50,507 bases of DNA, from contig NZ_BAEN01000056.1 in NCBI RefSeq assembly GCF_000314975.1, positions 1 through 50,507 of the forward strand, read 5' to 3'. Made by a program: the position numbers and the translations under genes. Below, piece by piece: positions 16,756 to 25,474 of the stretch. The notes under the pieces are model-generated. The model was given only the letters and a program-made list of their open reading frames with translations, made no database searches and was not told the origin of the DNA. How positions within the stretch are numbered: position 1 is the first letter of the stretch; the number at the start of each line of letters is the position of its first letter. This DNA is from Aliiglaciecola lipolytica E3. GTDB lineage: Bacteria; Pseudomonadota; Gammaproteobacteria; Enterobacterales; Alteromonadaceae.

Positions 16756-16773
16756 AAAGAACAGCTGTTCTTT
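16756..16773. promoter_or_regulatory. Palindromic operator of the TetR gene
   Basis: AAAGAACAG-CTGTTCTTT is a perfect 18-bp palindrome without spacer, 20-37 bases upstream of the TetR start codon. Size and placement fit a TetR dimer site used for autorepression. On the minus strand a TATAAA sits just upstream (16777-16772) and a TTGACA at about 16803-16798, so the palindrome would block the promoter. Confidence 0.65.
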
Positions 16774-16835
16774 ATAGGTTAGCTAAGAATCTTTGTGTGT
16801 CAAGGCCCTACAAATCTTGGCCTTTAGAAGTGTAG

Positions 16836-16853
16836 CAGGGGCTGTAGCCCCTG
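16836..16853. repeat. REP-like palindrome, copy 2
   Basis: CAGGGGCTGTAGCCCCTG preceded by TAG, in the 188-base gap between slmA and the TetR gene. It has the same core as the copies at 633 and 21680, but the outer bases differ and remain complementary, which implies selection or amplification as a hairpin. A separate AAGGCC/GGCCTT hairpin lies at 16802-16824. Confidence 0.55.
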
Positions 16854-16924
16854 AAACGTGTTTGATATTTAACAATACTGTTGAAACTAAACTGCGCCGA
16901 AAGGCGAGTTTATGCTTACAAGGT

Positions 16925-17515
16925 TTATGAGAAAAACTGTTTACTAATAAACTGCCAGGTTTCTTTAAAGTCTTCGGTCGGCCTGCGTTTGAAATCACTG
17001 CGGATAAATAAATTAATGCGTCCATCAGTGTAACAAATCAACATATTTGCAATAACACCTTCATCAGCGGGTAATGATTTACCTTCTCGTAGTTTTCGTT
17101 CTCTCAAGACTTGTTTTAATTGAGTTTCTAATCGCTCAAAGATCTGTGTCACTCTGCCACGTAATCGTTCTTGTTCGCCCATCAATGCGTCCCCGTTTAA
17201 AATCCGGGTAATCCCTGGGTTTTTTTCTGAAAAACCTAAAATTAGATGCACGATAAGCTGAATACGCACAGCACTATCTTTTTCTTCATTGATAATCTTA
17301 TTGATCCGCGAAAATAACGTTTCTTCAATAAATTCAATCAAACCTTCAAACATACGGGCTTTACTGGGGAAGTGACGATAGAGCGCAGCTTCAGAAACCC
17401 CTACTTCAGTGGCTAATTTCGCCGTGGTAATGCGTTGGCCTGGGTTGCTTTCTAGCATGCTTGCCAGACATTGTAATATTTGAGCTCTGCGGTTTGGACG
17501 TTTAATCGCGGGCAT
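16925..17515 (-). CDS. slmA: Nucleoid occlusion factor SlmA
   Basis: A 196-residue TetR-fold DNA-binding protein that blocks FtsZ ring assembly over the nucleoid. It is recognised over its full length: [19 protein letters not shown] at the start, helix-turn-helix [20 protein letters not shown] (28-47), then [24 protein letters not shown] and the C-terminal [10 protein letters not shown]. Length equals enterobacterial SlmA (198). SD GGGAGA stands nine bases before the ATG. Downstream of coaBC on the same strand, as in E. coli, but with only 45 bases between them: dut, which lies between the two in E. coli, is absent here. Confidence 0.95.
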   Translation of the reverse strand: MPAIKRPNRRAQILQCLASMLESNPGQRITTAKLATEVGVSEAALYRHFPSKARMFEGLIEFIEETLFSRINKIINEEKDSAVRIQLIVHLILGFSEKNPGITRILNGDALMGEQERLRGRVTQIFERLETQLKQVLRERKLREGKSLPADEGVIANMLICYTDGRINLFIRSDFKRRPTEDFKETWQFISKQFFS

Positions 17516-17560
17516 TATTGATGTCTCCCTGTCTGTAAGACCATCTTATTATTATTCTGG

Positions 17561-18769
17561 TTATTTCGATGCATGTTTATTTCTATAATGTTCAGATACT
17601 AATTGCATTAGTTCAAAGGCAAGTTGTCTTTTATCGGCAACTTCTAGAGATTTTTCACCCTCTTTCCAAAAAACCGTTAACGCATTTTGATCACTGTTAA
17701 ATCCAATGCTGCTATTTGACACGTCATTAGCCGCAATCATATCAAGTTGTTTGCGCGCTAACTTTTCTTTTGCGTAGCGGCTAACATCTTGTGTTTCGGC
17801 GGCAAAACCGACAGTAAACACTGACTGTTGTTGTTTTGCGACATCGGCAAGAATATCAGGGTTTTTGATAAAAGTAAGGGTTAACTCTTGATTGTTCTTT
17901 TTGATTTTTTGATTCTGTACATCAGATGGACGGTAATCAGCAACAGCAGCACATCCAATAAAAATATCTGCATTCTCAATTTCAGCCATGACAGCAGCAT
18001 GCATTTGCTGGGCACTCTCAACTTTAATTAAGTTAGCACTGCAAGGGGCGGATAGGTTTACTGGCCCGCTGACTAACGTTACTTCTGCGCCCATTGCCAA
18101 CGCAGCATTTGCTAGTGCATAACCCATTTTTCCAGAGCTGTGATTGCTAATGTAGCGAACCGGATCAATGGCTTCTTGGGTCGGCCCAGCGGTAATGACG
18201 ATTTGTTTACCGGCCAAGCTTTGCTGAGGTTTTTGTTGAGTGATTAAATCAGCCAAATATTGCGGCTCTGGCATACGTCCTTGGCCAACATCACCACAAG
18301 CCTGCTCGCCAGAATCTGGGGGAATAATGTTGACCCCGCGATTAGTTAATATTTTAAGGTTTTCCTGAGTCGCTGGCGCTTGCCACATCTGCTGGTTCAT
18401 AGCTGGTGAAATGTACAGCTCTGCCGTACTTGCTAAACACAGTGTCGATAGCAGGTCGTCAGCTAATCCATGGGCTAATTTTGCAATAAAATTAGCTGTT
18501 GCGGGTGCAATCAGAATACTATCAGCCCATTTAGCTAATTCAATATGACCCATAGCAGCTTCTGCGGCAGGGTCGAGTAAATCGGTTGAAACCGGATTTC
18601 CTGATACTGCCTGTAACGCTAATGGGCTGACGAAATGTTCAGCAGACGCTGTAAGCACAGCACGAACATCGGCGTTGTTGGCGGTGAGTTTTCGGACCAA
18701 ATCCGGTGTTTTATAAGCCGCAATTCCGCCGGTAATACCGAGTAAAACATTGTGTTTTTGAATAGCCAT
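17561..18769 (-). CDS. coaBC: Bifunctional phosphopantothenoylcysteine decarboxylase/synthase CoaBC
   Basis: A 402-residue fused enzyme of coenzyme A synthesis. The N-terminal CoaC half (about 1-185) is an FMN decarboxylase with GITGGIAAYK (12-21), the catalytic-His segment GHIELAKWAD, and PAMNQQMW. The C-terminal CoaB half (about 186-402) is the CTP-dependent ligase joining 4'-phosphopantothenate and cysteine, with ITAGPTQEAIDPVRYISN and SSGKMGYALA. Length is typical. Divergent from radC, so the 175-base spacer must hold both promoters. It sits in the conserved slmA-coaBC-radC-rpmBG-mutM-coaD neighbourhood, which carries two coenzyme A genes (coaBC and coaD). Confidence 0.96.
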   Translation of the reverse strand: MAIQKHNVLLGITGGIAAYKTPDLVRKLTANNADVRAVLTASAEHFVSPLALQAVSGNPVSTDLLDPAAEAAMGHIELAKWADSILIAPATANFIAKLAHGLADDLLSTLCLASTAELYISPAMNQQMWQAPATQENLKILTNRGVNIIPPDSGEQACGDVGQGRMPEPQYLADLITQQKPQQSLAGKQIVITAGPTQEAIDPVRYISNHSSGKMGYALANAALAMGAEVTLVSGPVNLSAPCSANLIKVESAQQMHAAVMAEIENADIFIGCAAVADYRPSDVQNQKIKKNNQELTLTFIKNPDILADVAKQQQSVFTVGFAAETQDVSRYAKEKLARKQLDMIAANDVSNSSIGFNSDQNALTVFWKEGEKSLEVADKRQLAFELMQLVSEHYRNKHASK

Positions 18770-18944
18770 AGTGTCTAAATTTTAACTGGAAACCTAAAGG
18801 TGCATTTTACCCAAGGTTGATGTTAGACAAAACACTTAGGTATTTGATATAGCTTAATATTGGCCTGATCGGCGATCTTTTGCTAGGTTTAATTAGCTAT
18901 ATTCGAGCAATTATTCACATTAATAACTATTCAGGCATGGAAGC

Positions 18945-19619
18945 ATGAAACTATCACAATGGCCAAAAATGGAGCGGCCTAGAGAAAAGCTCCTATCTAT
19001 GGGCAGTGAAGCACTCTCAGATGCAGAACTGTTGGCTATCTTTTTAAGGACTGGCGTGCAAGGGCTTAGCGCAGTTGATCTAGCCAGAGATTTGTTAACT
19101 CAGTTTGGTTCACTACGCAGTTTGTTAAACGCCAGTAAAAATCAATTTTGTTTAGGTAAAGGCTTAGGTGAAGTTAAATATGTGCAATTACAAGCCACAC
19201 TTGAGATGTCAAAACGCTACTTTGCACAATCTCTTACCCGTAAACATACTTTTGATAGCGCAAATCGCACAAAACAATATCTGTTAAGTCAATTGCGTGA
19301 CGAACCAAACGAAGTTTTCGCGGTATTGATGTTAGATAGCCAACATCGATTAATTATTTTCAAAAAATTGTTTTTCGGTACTATAAATGCGGCCAGTGTT
19401 TATCCCCGAGTCGTTGTTCAGCAAGCTTTGGAACATAATGCCGCAGCGGTAATATTGAGTCATAATCACCCATCAGGTATAGCGGAACCTAGCCAAGCAG
19501 ATAAACATATTACCCAACGACTAAAGCAGGCCTTAGAACTAATAGATGTGACTGTACTTGACCATATTGTGGTGGGAGACGGAGATTGTGTTTCTTTTGC
19601 AGAACGGGGAATGGTGTAA
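18945..19619 (+). CDS. radC: RadC family JAB-domain protein
   Basis: A 224-residue RadC/YicR homologue. The N-terminal helix-hairpin-helix region (about 1-95) opens with [20 protein letters not shown]. The C-terminal JAB1/MPN domain has [11 protein letters not shown] (about 124-134) and the JAMM zinc motif HNHPSG (173-178) followed by PSQAD. Once thought to be a DNA-repair protein, the family has no confirmed biochemical role; the metal ligands suggest hydrolase activity. No LexA box was seen upstream. Position between coaBC and rpmB is as in E. coli (yicR/radC). Confidence 0.93.
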   Translation: MKLSQWPKMERPREKLLSMGSEALSDAELLAIFLRTGVQGLSAVDLARDLLTQFGSLRSLLNASKNQFCLGKGLGEVKYVQLQATLEMSKRYFAQSLTRKHTFDSANRTKQYLLSQLRDEPNEVFAVLMLDSQHRLIIFKKLFFGTINAASVYPRVVVQQALEHNAAAVILSHNHPSGIAEPSQADKHITQRLKQALELIDVTVLDHIVVGDGDCVSFAERGMV

Positions 19620-19719
19620 ATATAGACAGCTAGAAATTGCGTAAGCGTAAGGTAAATGCAACATATTGGTTAAATTGTAGCGCAAACAAGGGAAAGTCAG
19701 ATCTTTTAGCACAAAAACC

Positions 19720-19748
19720 TTGATCGTAACCTGCAAATACTGTATAAA
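19720..19748 (+). promoter_or_regulatory. Probable sigma-70 promoter of rpmB-rpmG
   Basis: TTGATC (19720-19725) and TATAAA (19743-19748) with a 17-base spacer and a GC-rich GCGCCC stretch just downstream, which resembles the discriminator of stringently controlled ribosomal promoters. The leader to rpmB would be about 95 bases. Confidence 0.55.
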
Positions 19749-19848
19749 ATGCGCCCTCTTGTCACTACCGCTATGCGTTTAGTGTGATTTATTGCTTTTC
19801 TTTGTATAGCGAAGCTGATTGTTAAAAGTTGTTTTGGAGACAAATACG

Positions 19849-20085
19849 ATGTCCAGAGTATGTCAAGTAACTGGTAAGCGCCCAGCGGTAGGAAACAACC
19901 GCTCTCACGCGAAAAACGCGACTCGTCGTCGCTTTTTGCCAAATCTTCAAACCCACCGTTTTTGGGTTGAAAGTGAAAACCGTTTCGTTAAATTACGCCT
20001 AACGCCAAAAGGCATGCGTATCATCGATAAAAAAGGTATTGATTCAGTTCTTACTGATATCCGTGCCCGTGGCGAGAAAATTTAA
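19849..20085 (+). CDS. rpmB: 50S ribosomal protein L28
   Basis: A 78-residue large-subunit protein, recognised over its full length: [20 protein letters not shown], then [20 protein letters not shown] and ending in DIRARGEKI. The reading frame is open ten codons further upstream, but the ATG at 19849 is chosen because it gives the universal N-terminus and has GGAGA eight bases before it. rpmG follows 11 bases later; the two form the usual operon. Confidence 0.98.
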   Translation: MSRVCQVTGKRPAVGNNRSHAKNATRRRFLPNLQTHRFWVESENRFVKLRLTPKGMRIIDKKGIDSVLTDIRARGEKI

Positions 20086-20096
20086 GGAGCCCGACC

Positions 20097-20252
20097 ATGC
20101 GTGATAAAATTAAATTAGTTTCTTCAGCGGGTACTGGCTACTACTACACCACTGACAAAAACAAACGTAATATGCCTGGCAAAATGGAGATCAAAAAATA
20201 CGATCCTAAAGTTCGCCAACACGTTATGTTTAAGGAAGCCAAAATCAAGTAA
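20097..20252 (+). CDS. rpmG: 50S ribosomal protein L33
   Basis: A 51-residue large-subunit protein with the expected [19 protein letters not shown] start and [18 protein letters not shown] end. SD AAGGAG lies directly after the rpmB stop. No zinc-ribbon cysteines are present (the Cys-minus form of L33), so it does not depend on zinc. A strong terminator follows at 20275-20301. Confidence 0.98.
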   Translation: MRDKIKLVSSAGTGYYYTTDKNKRNMPGKMEIKKYDPKVRQHVMFKEAKIK

Positions 20253-20274
20253 ACCTGCTTGTTTTTGTCTCCCG

Positions 20275-20301
20275 AAAAACCCGGTTTATACCGGGTTTTT
20301 T
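20275..20301 (+). terminator. Intrinsic terminator of rpmB-rpmG
   Basis: AAAAACCCGG (20275-20284) pairs with CCGGGTTTTTT (20291-20301) around a six-base loop: a ten-base stem running into T6. Confidence 0.95.
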
Positions 20302-20393
20302 GCGTTATTTAACAGTTAAAAAGCGATTACACTATAATCTCTAAGTAAATTACGTATCATATCTTCAGTTTAAATTTTACCTTTATAGTTAAC

Positions 20394-20852
20394 ATGCGAT
20401 TATCACGAAAAGCTTGGAACAATGTCATTATCGTCAGCATGTTGTTAATGATATTTTTGTTTAATACCACTAATAATATCCTTACCGGTGGCGACGACGG
20501 TGATTTACAAACTAGCTTGATTCCTAATCATGCAATTTTGATGACGTTGCAAATGCCAACAATTACCATCGAGCGGATTGGTCAAGGCTGGCGCGCAACT
20601 CCTCCATCAACGGTTACTGAAGCTGAAATGCTGACAGTTGCAGGAAATTGGCAAGCATTAAAAATGACCCCATTTGATGGTGACATTCCTCAGCAAATGC
20701 CAAAAATTGCCATTGCATGGTTGGCCGGAGAAAATAGCGGTCGTGTATTTCAACTGTATCAAGATGGCGAACATATGCTGGTTTTGCACCAACAACAATT
20801 ATTTCAAATTCGCGATACCTCCATCTCTTCATTATTAATTGAGACTTATTAA
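20394..20852 (+). CDS. Hypothetical membrane-anchored protein coupled to mutM
   Basis: A 152-residue protein that I do not recognise. It has one N-terminal membrane segment (about 10-28, [19 protein letters not shown]) preceded by Arg/Lys, so it is probably a signal anchor with the rest in the periplasm. The soluble part ([34 protein letters not shown]) is faintly like the strand-rich DUF4340-type domains, but too weakly to name. Its TAA overlaps the mutM ATG (TAATG), so the two are translationally coupled. It lies after the rpmG terminator and may hold the promoter for mutM. Why an envelope protein is coupled to a glycosylase is unclear. Confidence 0.7.
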   Translation: MRLSRKAWNNVIIVSMLLMIFLFNTTNNILTGGDDGDLQTSLIPNHAILMTLQMPTITIERIGQGWRATPPSTVTEAEMLTVAGNWQALKMTPFDGDIPQQMPKIAIAWLAGENSGRVFQLYQDGEHMLVLHQQQLFQIRDTSISSLLIETY

Positions 20853-21664
20853 TGCCAGAATTACCAGAAGTTGAAGTCAGTCGCTTAGGTATTTCACCTC
20901 ACATGATTGGTGAAACTATCAAAGAGGTTGTGGTCCGCAATAAGCAGCTACGTTGGCCAATTCCTGAAGAAGTCCATTTGGTTCATGGATTGCGAATAAA
21001 CTCGATTCGTCGCCGCGCTAAATATTTATTAATTGATACTGACGCAGGGAGCATCATTCTCCATCTTGGTATGTCAGGTCGTCTAAGAGTCGTCCCTACA
21101 TCAACCGCGTTACAAAAACACGACCATGTAGATATTCAGCTAGATAATGGGCAATGTCTACGCTTCAATGATGCTCGTCGTTTTGGTGCTTGCCTGTGGT
21201 TAAACAAAAGTGAGGACTCACATACTTTATTTCGATCGTTAGGCCCAGAACCGCTGACGGAAGACTTTGACGCGCAGCGTTTAATTGATTTATCCCGCGG
21301 TAAACAGGTCCCCGTAAAAAGTTTTATTATGGATAATAAAGTGGTTGTTGGAGTGGGAAATATTTATGCTAATGAATCACTCTTTTTAGCAGGGATAGAC
21401 CCAAGACGACCTGCGGGAAAGGTGAGTAAAAAACGCTATATTGCTTTAACCCCAATAATCAAAGATGTGTTGGCAAAAGCTATAGAGCAAGGTGGCACCA
21501 CATTAAAGGATTTTGCTCAGGCAGATGGCAACCCAGGATATTTTGCACAAGAGTTGCGTGTATATGGCCGCGCCAAACTGCCCTGTGTAAATTGTGAAAC
21601 ACCGATAAAGTCTGTGGTGATTGGTCAGCGCAACACCTTTTTTTGTCCACAGTGCCAGCGGTAA
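20852..21664 (+). CDS. mutM: Formamidopyrimidine-DNA glycosylase (Fpg/MutM)
   Basis: A 270-residue bifunctional glycosylase/AP lyase that removes 8-oxoguanine and FapyG. Catalytic Pro2 and Glu3 stand in the invariant MPELPEVE start; Lys58 lies in RRRAKYLL; the helix-two-turn-helix has [15 protein letters not shown]. The C-terminal zinc finger has two CxxC pairs (CVNC and CPQC, about 247-268). Length is standard (269 in E. coli). The start overlaps the preceding gene's stop. The location between rpmG and coaD is conserved with enterics. Confidence 0.97.
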   Translation: MPELPEVEVSRLGISPHMIGETIKEVVVRNKQLRWPIPEEVHLVHGLRINSIRRRAKYLLIDTDAGSIILHLGMSGRLRVVPTSTALQKHDHVDIQLDNGQCLRFNDARRFGACLWLNKSEDSHTLFRSLGPEPLTEDFDAQRLIDLSRGKQVPVKSFIMDNKVVVGVGNIYANESLFLAGIDPRRPAGKVSKKRYIALTPIIKDVLAKAIEQGGTTLKDFAQADGNPGYFAQELRVYGRAKLPCVNCETPIKSVVIGQRNTFFCPQCQR

Positions 21665-21679
21665 ACAACCAGAATATAG

Positions 21680-21698
21680 CATGGGCTTTTAGCCCATG
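21680..21698. repeat. REP-like palindrome, copy 3
   Basis: CATGGGCTTTTAGCCCATG preceded by TAG, located between the convergent mutM and coaD genes. The tail CTGCGGCTGTATCTATGAGGC resembles the tail of copy 1 at 633. It could also serve as a weak hairpin for either transcript, but neither side has a T-run. Confidence 0.55.
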
Positions 21699-21746
21699 AA
21701 GAACTGCGGCTGTATCTATGAGGCTAAAACTCTGCCCATCGATATC

Positions 21747-22289
<543 letters not shown>

Positions 22290-22430
22290 CTACGCATAAA
22301 TCCAAGGGTGAATAGCCTTGCAAGATCATCAGAGTTTTTGATGTATTGCTATTCATCAACAAAATGTGCGGAAATCAAATCAAGTAGATAAAACCCGAAT
22401 TGAGGTTACTTAAATTAAGGAGTGTTTTTA

Positions 22431-23885
22431 GTGCCTAAGTGCATTCGGTTTAGTTTGTTATCGTTGTCGTTGCTTATTTCAAGCTACAGCTCTGCATCAC
22501 CTTGGGTAGGTACTACAGATCCCCAGCTTCATTATGATGTTCAGATTTTAAGTGAGTTTGGTTATTTACGTAGTGTCACCACGACATTTCCAATTCCTTG
22601 GAAAGGCATTTCAGAACAGCTCTCTTTGGTAGATACCACGAATATGCATCCAACAGCGCTGGTGTCAGCAAATCGGTTAAAACATTATCTGACGCTGCAG
22701 AAACATAAAGATGTTTTTTCTTCGGTAACCGCCTATGGCGCGTCGCAACGCAGTCGTTTTGCTAGTTTTGATGGTCAGCAAGGAGAGAAAGGTAGATTAA
22801 ACATAAATTCAGAGACTCATATAGGCAGATTTGCCGGAAAAATTTCGGTTAATTTCGAACCTAATGGGGAACAAAACTTTGATCAAAGTTACTTAGCTTA
22901 TCAACTTGGAGATTGGAATCTTCGCCTTGGCTCCATCGACCAATGGTGGGGGCCGTCTCATAGTAATAGTTTAATCTTGTCTAATAACGCCAGACCAATT
23001 CCTACCTTGGCTTTATCACGATCAAAAACAACAGCGTCAACTTCACCTTGGTTAGCTTTTTTAGGGCCTTGGTATGCAACAGCACAAGTTGGACAATTAG
23101 AAGATAGTCGTGATGTGCCTGACGCAAAAATATGGGCTAGCCGTTTTACCATGCAACCACTAGCCGGGTTAGAAGTCGGTCTTTCATGGTTGGCGGTGTG
23201 GGGTGGTGACGGTCAACCTGACCGTATGAATGACTTTTATAGAGTTCTGACTTTTCAAAAGCGCTGCTCAGATGGCTCAGAAGAATGCGATCCATCGATG
23301 GAAACGCATATTGGCAGTCATTTAGCTGCTATAGATGCTAAATATACGTTTCAGATTTTACATCATCCAATTAGCCTTTATGGACAGTATGTGGATGAAG
23401 GTGATTCCAGTGAGTTTAATGTTAGCAACCAAGCAAATAGTGTCGGAATTTCTAGTTATATAAGTGGCGGTAAAATTTACTTGGAAAACAGTGATACCAA
23501 CGTTTCTTGTGACGACGCCATAGTTGATGTAACACATTGTTATTATGAGAGCGGCACTTACTCATCTGGATATCGCTATTACACTCGTGAATTGGGTAAC
23601 AACCGTGAAACAGATGCGAATATGACATCTATGGGATACTTAAAACATTTTAGCAATGGTGATGTATTTGAGGCAGCCATTCGCTATATTAAAATCAATG
23701 ATGGTGGTTCAGAGGAGCAACAAACTGGACTAACTGAAAAAATTACCCAACTAAGTGGTTACTATCAAACTGTTTGGGGAAACTGGCAAGTGAAGTTAGG
23801 CGCAGTTGTTGACGCCAGCAAAGTAAACCAGCAGGGTACAGAAAACGAATTCACTGTATTTTCCGAAATTAAATACAGTCTGTAG
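22431..23885 (+). CDS. Wzi-family capsule assembly outer membrane protein
   Basis: A 484-residue exported beta-barrel protein of the Wzi/capsule assembly family. E. coli Wzi is an 18-stranded outer membrane lectin that anchors capsule to the cell surface. The signal peptide ends near residue 23 (SYSSASPW), followed by WVGTTDPQLHYDVQILSEFGYL, the usual Wzi opening, and a C-terminal barrel ending in a Leu after EIKYSL. The frame is open from an upstream GTG (22422), but that codon overlaps SD AAGGAG (22417-22422); the GTG at 22431, eight bases downstream, is the likely start. A glycosyltransferase gene follows in 15 bases. No wza/wzc capsule genes are in the window, so it may hold the exopolysaccharide made elsewhere. 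Confidence 0.8.
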   Translation: MPKCIRFSLLSLSLLISSYSSASPWVGTTDPQLHYDVQILSEFGYLRSVTTTFPIPWKGISEQLSLVDTTNMHPTALVSANRLKHYLTLQKHKDVFSSVTAYGASQRSRFASFDGQQGEKGRLNINSETHIGRFAGKISVNFEPNGEQNFDQSYLAYQLGDWNLRLGSIDQWWGPSHSNSLILSNNARPIPTLALSRSKTTASTSPWLAFLGPWYATAQVGQLEDSRDVPDAKIWASRFTMQPLAGLEVGLSWLAVWGGDGQPDRMNDFYRVLTFQKRCSDGSEECDPSMETHIGSHLAAIDAKYTFQILHHPISLYGQYVDEGDSSEFNVSNQANSVGISSYISGGKIYLENSDTNVSCDDAIVDVTHCYYESGTYSSGYRYYTRELGNNRETDANMTSMGYLKHFSNGDVFEAAIRYIKINDGGSEEQQTGLTEKITQLSGYYQTVWGNWQVKLGAVVDASKVNQQGTENEFTVFSEIKYSL

Positions 23886-23900
23886 TTGAGACATTACCGT

Positions 23901-24683
23901 ATGACTAGACGAAAAATATCCTGCTTTATGATCGTGTGTAATGAAGCTGATCGAATTGACGCAAGTTTAGCACCGCTGGCGGGTTGGGTTGATCAACTTA
24001 TTGTGCTTGATTCGGGCAGCACTGATGGTACGGTCGAGCTTGCAAAAAAATACACAGACTCTGTACATCAAACCGATTGGCCAGGGTTTGGCGCGCAACG
24101 CAATCGTGCGCTCACCTATTGTGAGCATGAGTGGGTACTGAATATTGATGCTGATGAAGTGATCACTGAAGAACTAAAAAACGAAATTGACGCTGTCTTA
24201 TCAGAACCAGATTTAGAGGCCACTTTTATAAAATTTCCGTGGCATACTTTCTTATTTGGCAAAACCCTAAAACATGGTCGCTATGCTTCGCCACAGGGTA
24301 AACTGTTTATTAAAACCGGTGCTAATTTTAAGCATCGAAGTGTGCATGAAACGCTCGAAATGCCGGTTCAAAATATTCGTATTTTAAAATCCCCATTATT
24401 GCACTACAGCTGGCGAGATTATTATCATGTACAGGAAAAACATCTAAAGTACGCGGTGTTGGGGGCAGGAGATAAAGCCAAGAAAAACAAGAAATCATCT
24501 TTAAGTTTTGCCGTTTTACGCTTCTTTGTGGATTTTTTACAACAGTATATTCTAAGACTCGGGTTTTTAGATGGTAAACGAGGCTTTTTAATGGCAATCA
24601 TTCTTGGCCAATATGCCTTTCACAAATATGCCGCTTTGTGGGCTTTACAACAAGAGTCGTCGCAAACGGAACCAAAACGCTAA
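23901..24683 (+). CDS. waaE: Family 2 glycosyltransferase, WaaE/KdtX type
   Basis: A 260-residue GT-A glycosyltransferase with CFMIVCNEADRI (8-19), DSGSTDGT (37-44) and the metal-binding DxD motif NIDADE (81-86). The RSVHE segment in the middle and the hydrophobic, basic C-terminus (FLQQYILRLGFLDGKRGFLMA) are typical of WaaE/KdtX enzymes, which add a hexose to heptose I of the LPS inner core at the cytoplasmic membrane. The ATG at 23901 is preferred to an in-frame TTG at 23886 that lies one base beyond the wzi stop. The last codon overlaps the start of a second GT2 gene (TAATG). Linkage to coaD also occurs with waaE in Klebsiella and Serratia. Confidence 0.72.
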   Translation: MTRRKISCFMIVCNEADRIDASLAPLAGWVDQLIVLDSGSTDGTVELAKKYTDSVHQTDWPGFGAQRNRALTYCEHEWVLNIDADEVITEELKNEIDAVLSEPDLEATFIKFPWHTFLFGKTLKHGRYASPQGKLFIKTGANFKHRSVHETLEMPVQNIRILKSPLLHYSWRDYYHVQEKHLKYAVLGAGDKAKKNKKSSLSFAVLRFFVDFLQQYILRLGFLDGKRGFLMAIILGQYAFHKYAALWALQQESSQTEPKR

Positions 24684-25456
24684 TGTCTAATATTCCAATT
24701 AGTGTTTTTATTATTACGCTTAATGAAGAAAAATATCTTCCACAAGTCCTGCAGAATCTTCAGGTATTTGACGAAATTGTTGTTGTAGATTCAGGTAGTA
24801 CAGACAATACAGTAAGTATTGCAAAGCAAAACGGTGCAAAAGTCTATCATCAAGATTGGCTAGGATTTTCCAAACAAAAATCTTATGCAATGTCATTGTG
24901 CAAAAATGACTGGGTGCTCAATGTCGATGGTGACGAAATTCTAAGTGCAGAACTAGTTAGCACAATGCAGACTATGGTGAATGAAGGCCGCGCCGACGCA
25001 TATCGATTGTATTTTGAAGATGTTTTTTGGGGTAAGCCAATGGATGTTAGATCTGACAAACGTTCCATCGTTAGGCTTTACAATCAACATAAAGTTACCT
25101 TCCCACAAGATCGCTTAGTGCATGAAAATGTTAAACTTAGCAAAGATGCAAAAGAAACTGATATACCTGGTCTAGCTACTCACCATGGTTACCATTCGAC
25201 AGCTGTATTAATGGAAAAGCAGAATAAATATTCTTCGTTAAAGGCACTAGAGAAGTTTAATAAGGGCAAGAAACCCTCGTTTTTAAAACTGATATTCGTC
25301 TTCCCTTTGATGTTTTTTAAAGAATATTTTTTACATAGAATGTTTCTATCCGGTAGAAGGGGATTGGTTCATGCCTATATTTCTGCCATGTACGGCTTTC
25401 TAAAAGAAGCTAAGCTACATGAGCTTCACTACGTGGAAAAAAACAAACAAAAGTAG
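24683..25456 (+). CDS. Family 2 glycosyltransferase, second WaaE-like paralogue
   Basis: A 257-residue GT-A glycosyltransferase paralogous to the one before it: VFIITLNEEKYLP (8-20), DSGSTDNT (36-43), DxD motif NVDGDE (80-85), a LVHENV segment and the same basic-hydrophobic C-terminus (FFKEYFLHRMFLSGRRGLVHA). It probably adds another core sugar to LPS or lipooligosaccharide. The start is the ATG of TAATG at 24683; frame upstream of it lies inside the previous gene. The two genes look like an old tandem duplication. Convergent with kdkA, 18 bases away. Confidence 0.78.
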   Translation: MSNIPISVFIITLNEEKYLPQVLQNLQVFDEIVVVDSGSTDNTVSIAKQNGAKVYHQDWLGFSKQKSYAMSLCKNDWVLNVDGDEILSAELVSTMQTMVNEGRADAYRLYFEDVFWGKPMDVRSDKRSIVRLYNQHKVTFPQDRLVHENVKLSKDAKETDIPGLATHHGYHSTAVLMEKQNKYSSLKALEKFNKGKKPSFLKLIFVFPLMFFKEYFLHRMFLSGRRGLVHAYISAMYGFLKEAKLHELHYVEKNKQK

Positions 25457-25474
25457 TGAATCGTGATTACCCGA

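Noticed and set aside
19735-19755. Half SOS-like site TACTGTATAAAAT near the rpmB promoter
   Set aside because: The second arm (ACAG eight bases after CTGT) is missing; it is better read as the -10 region of the ribosomal promoter.
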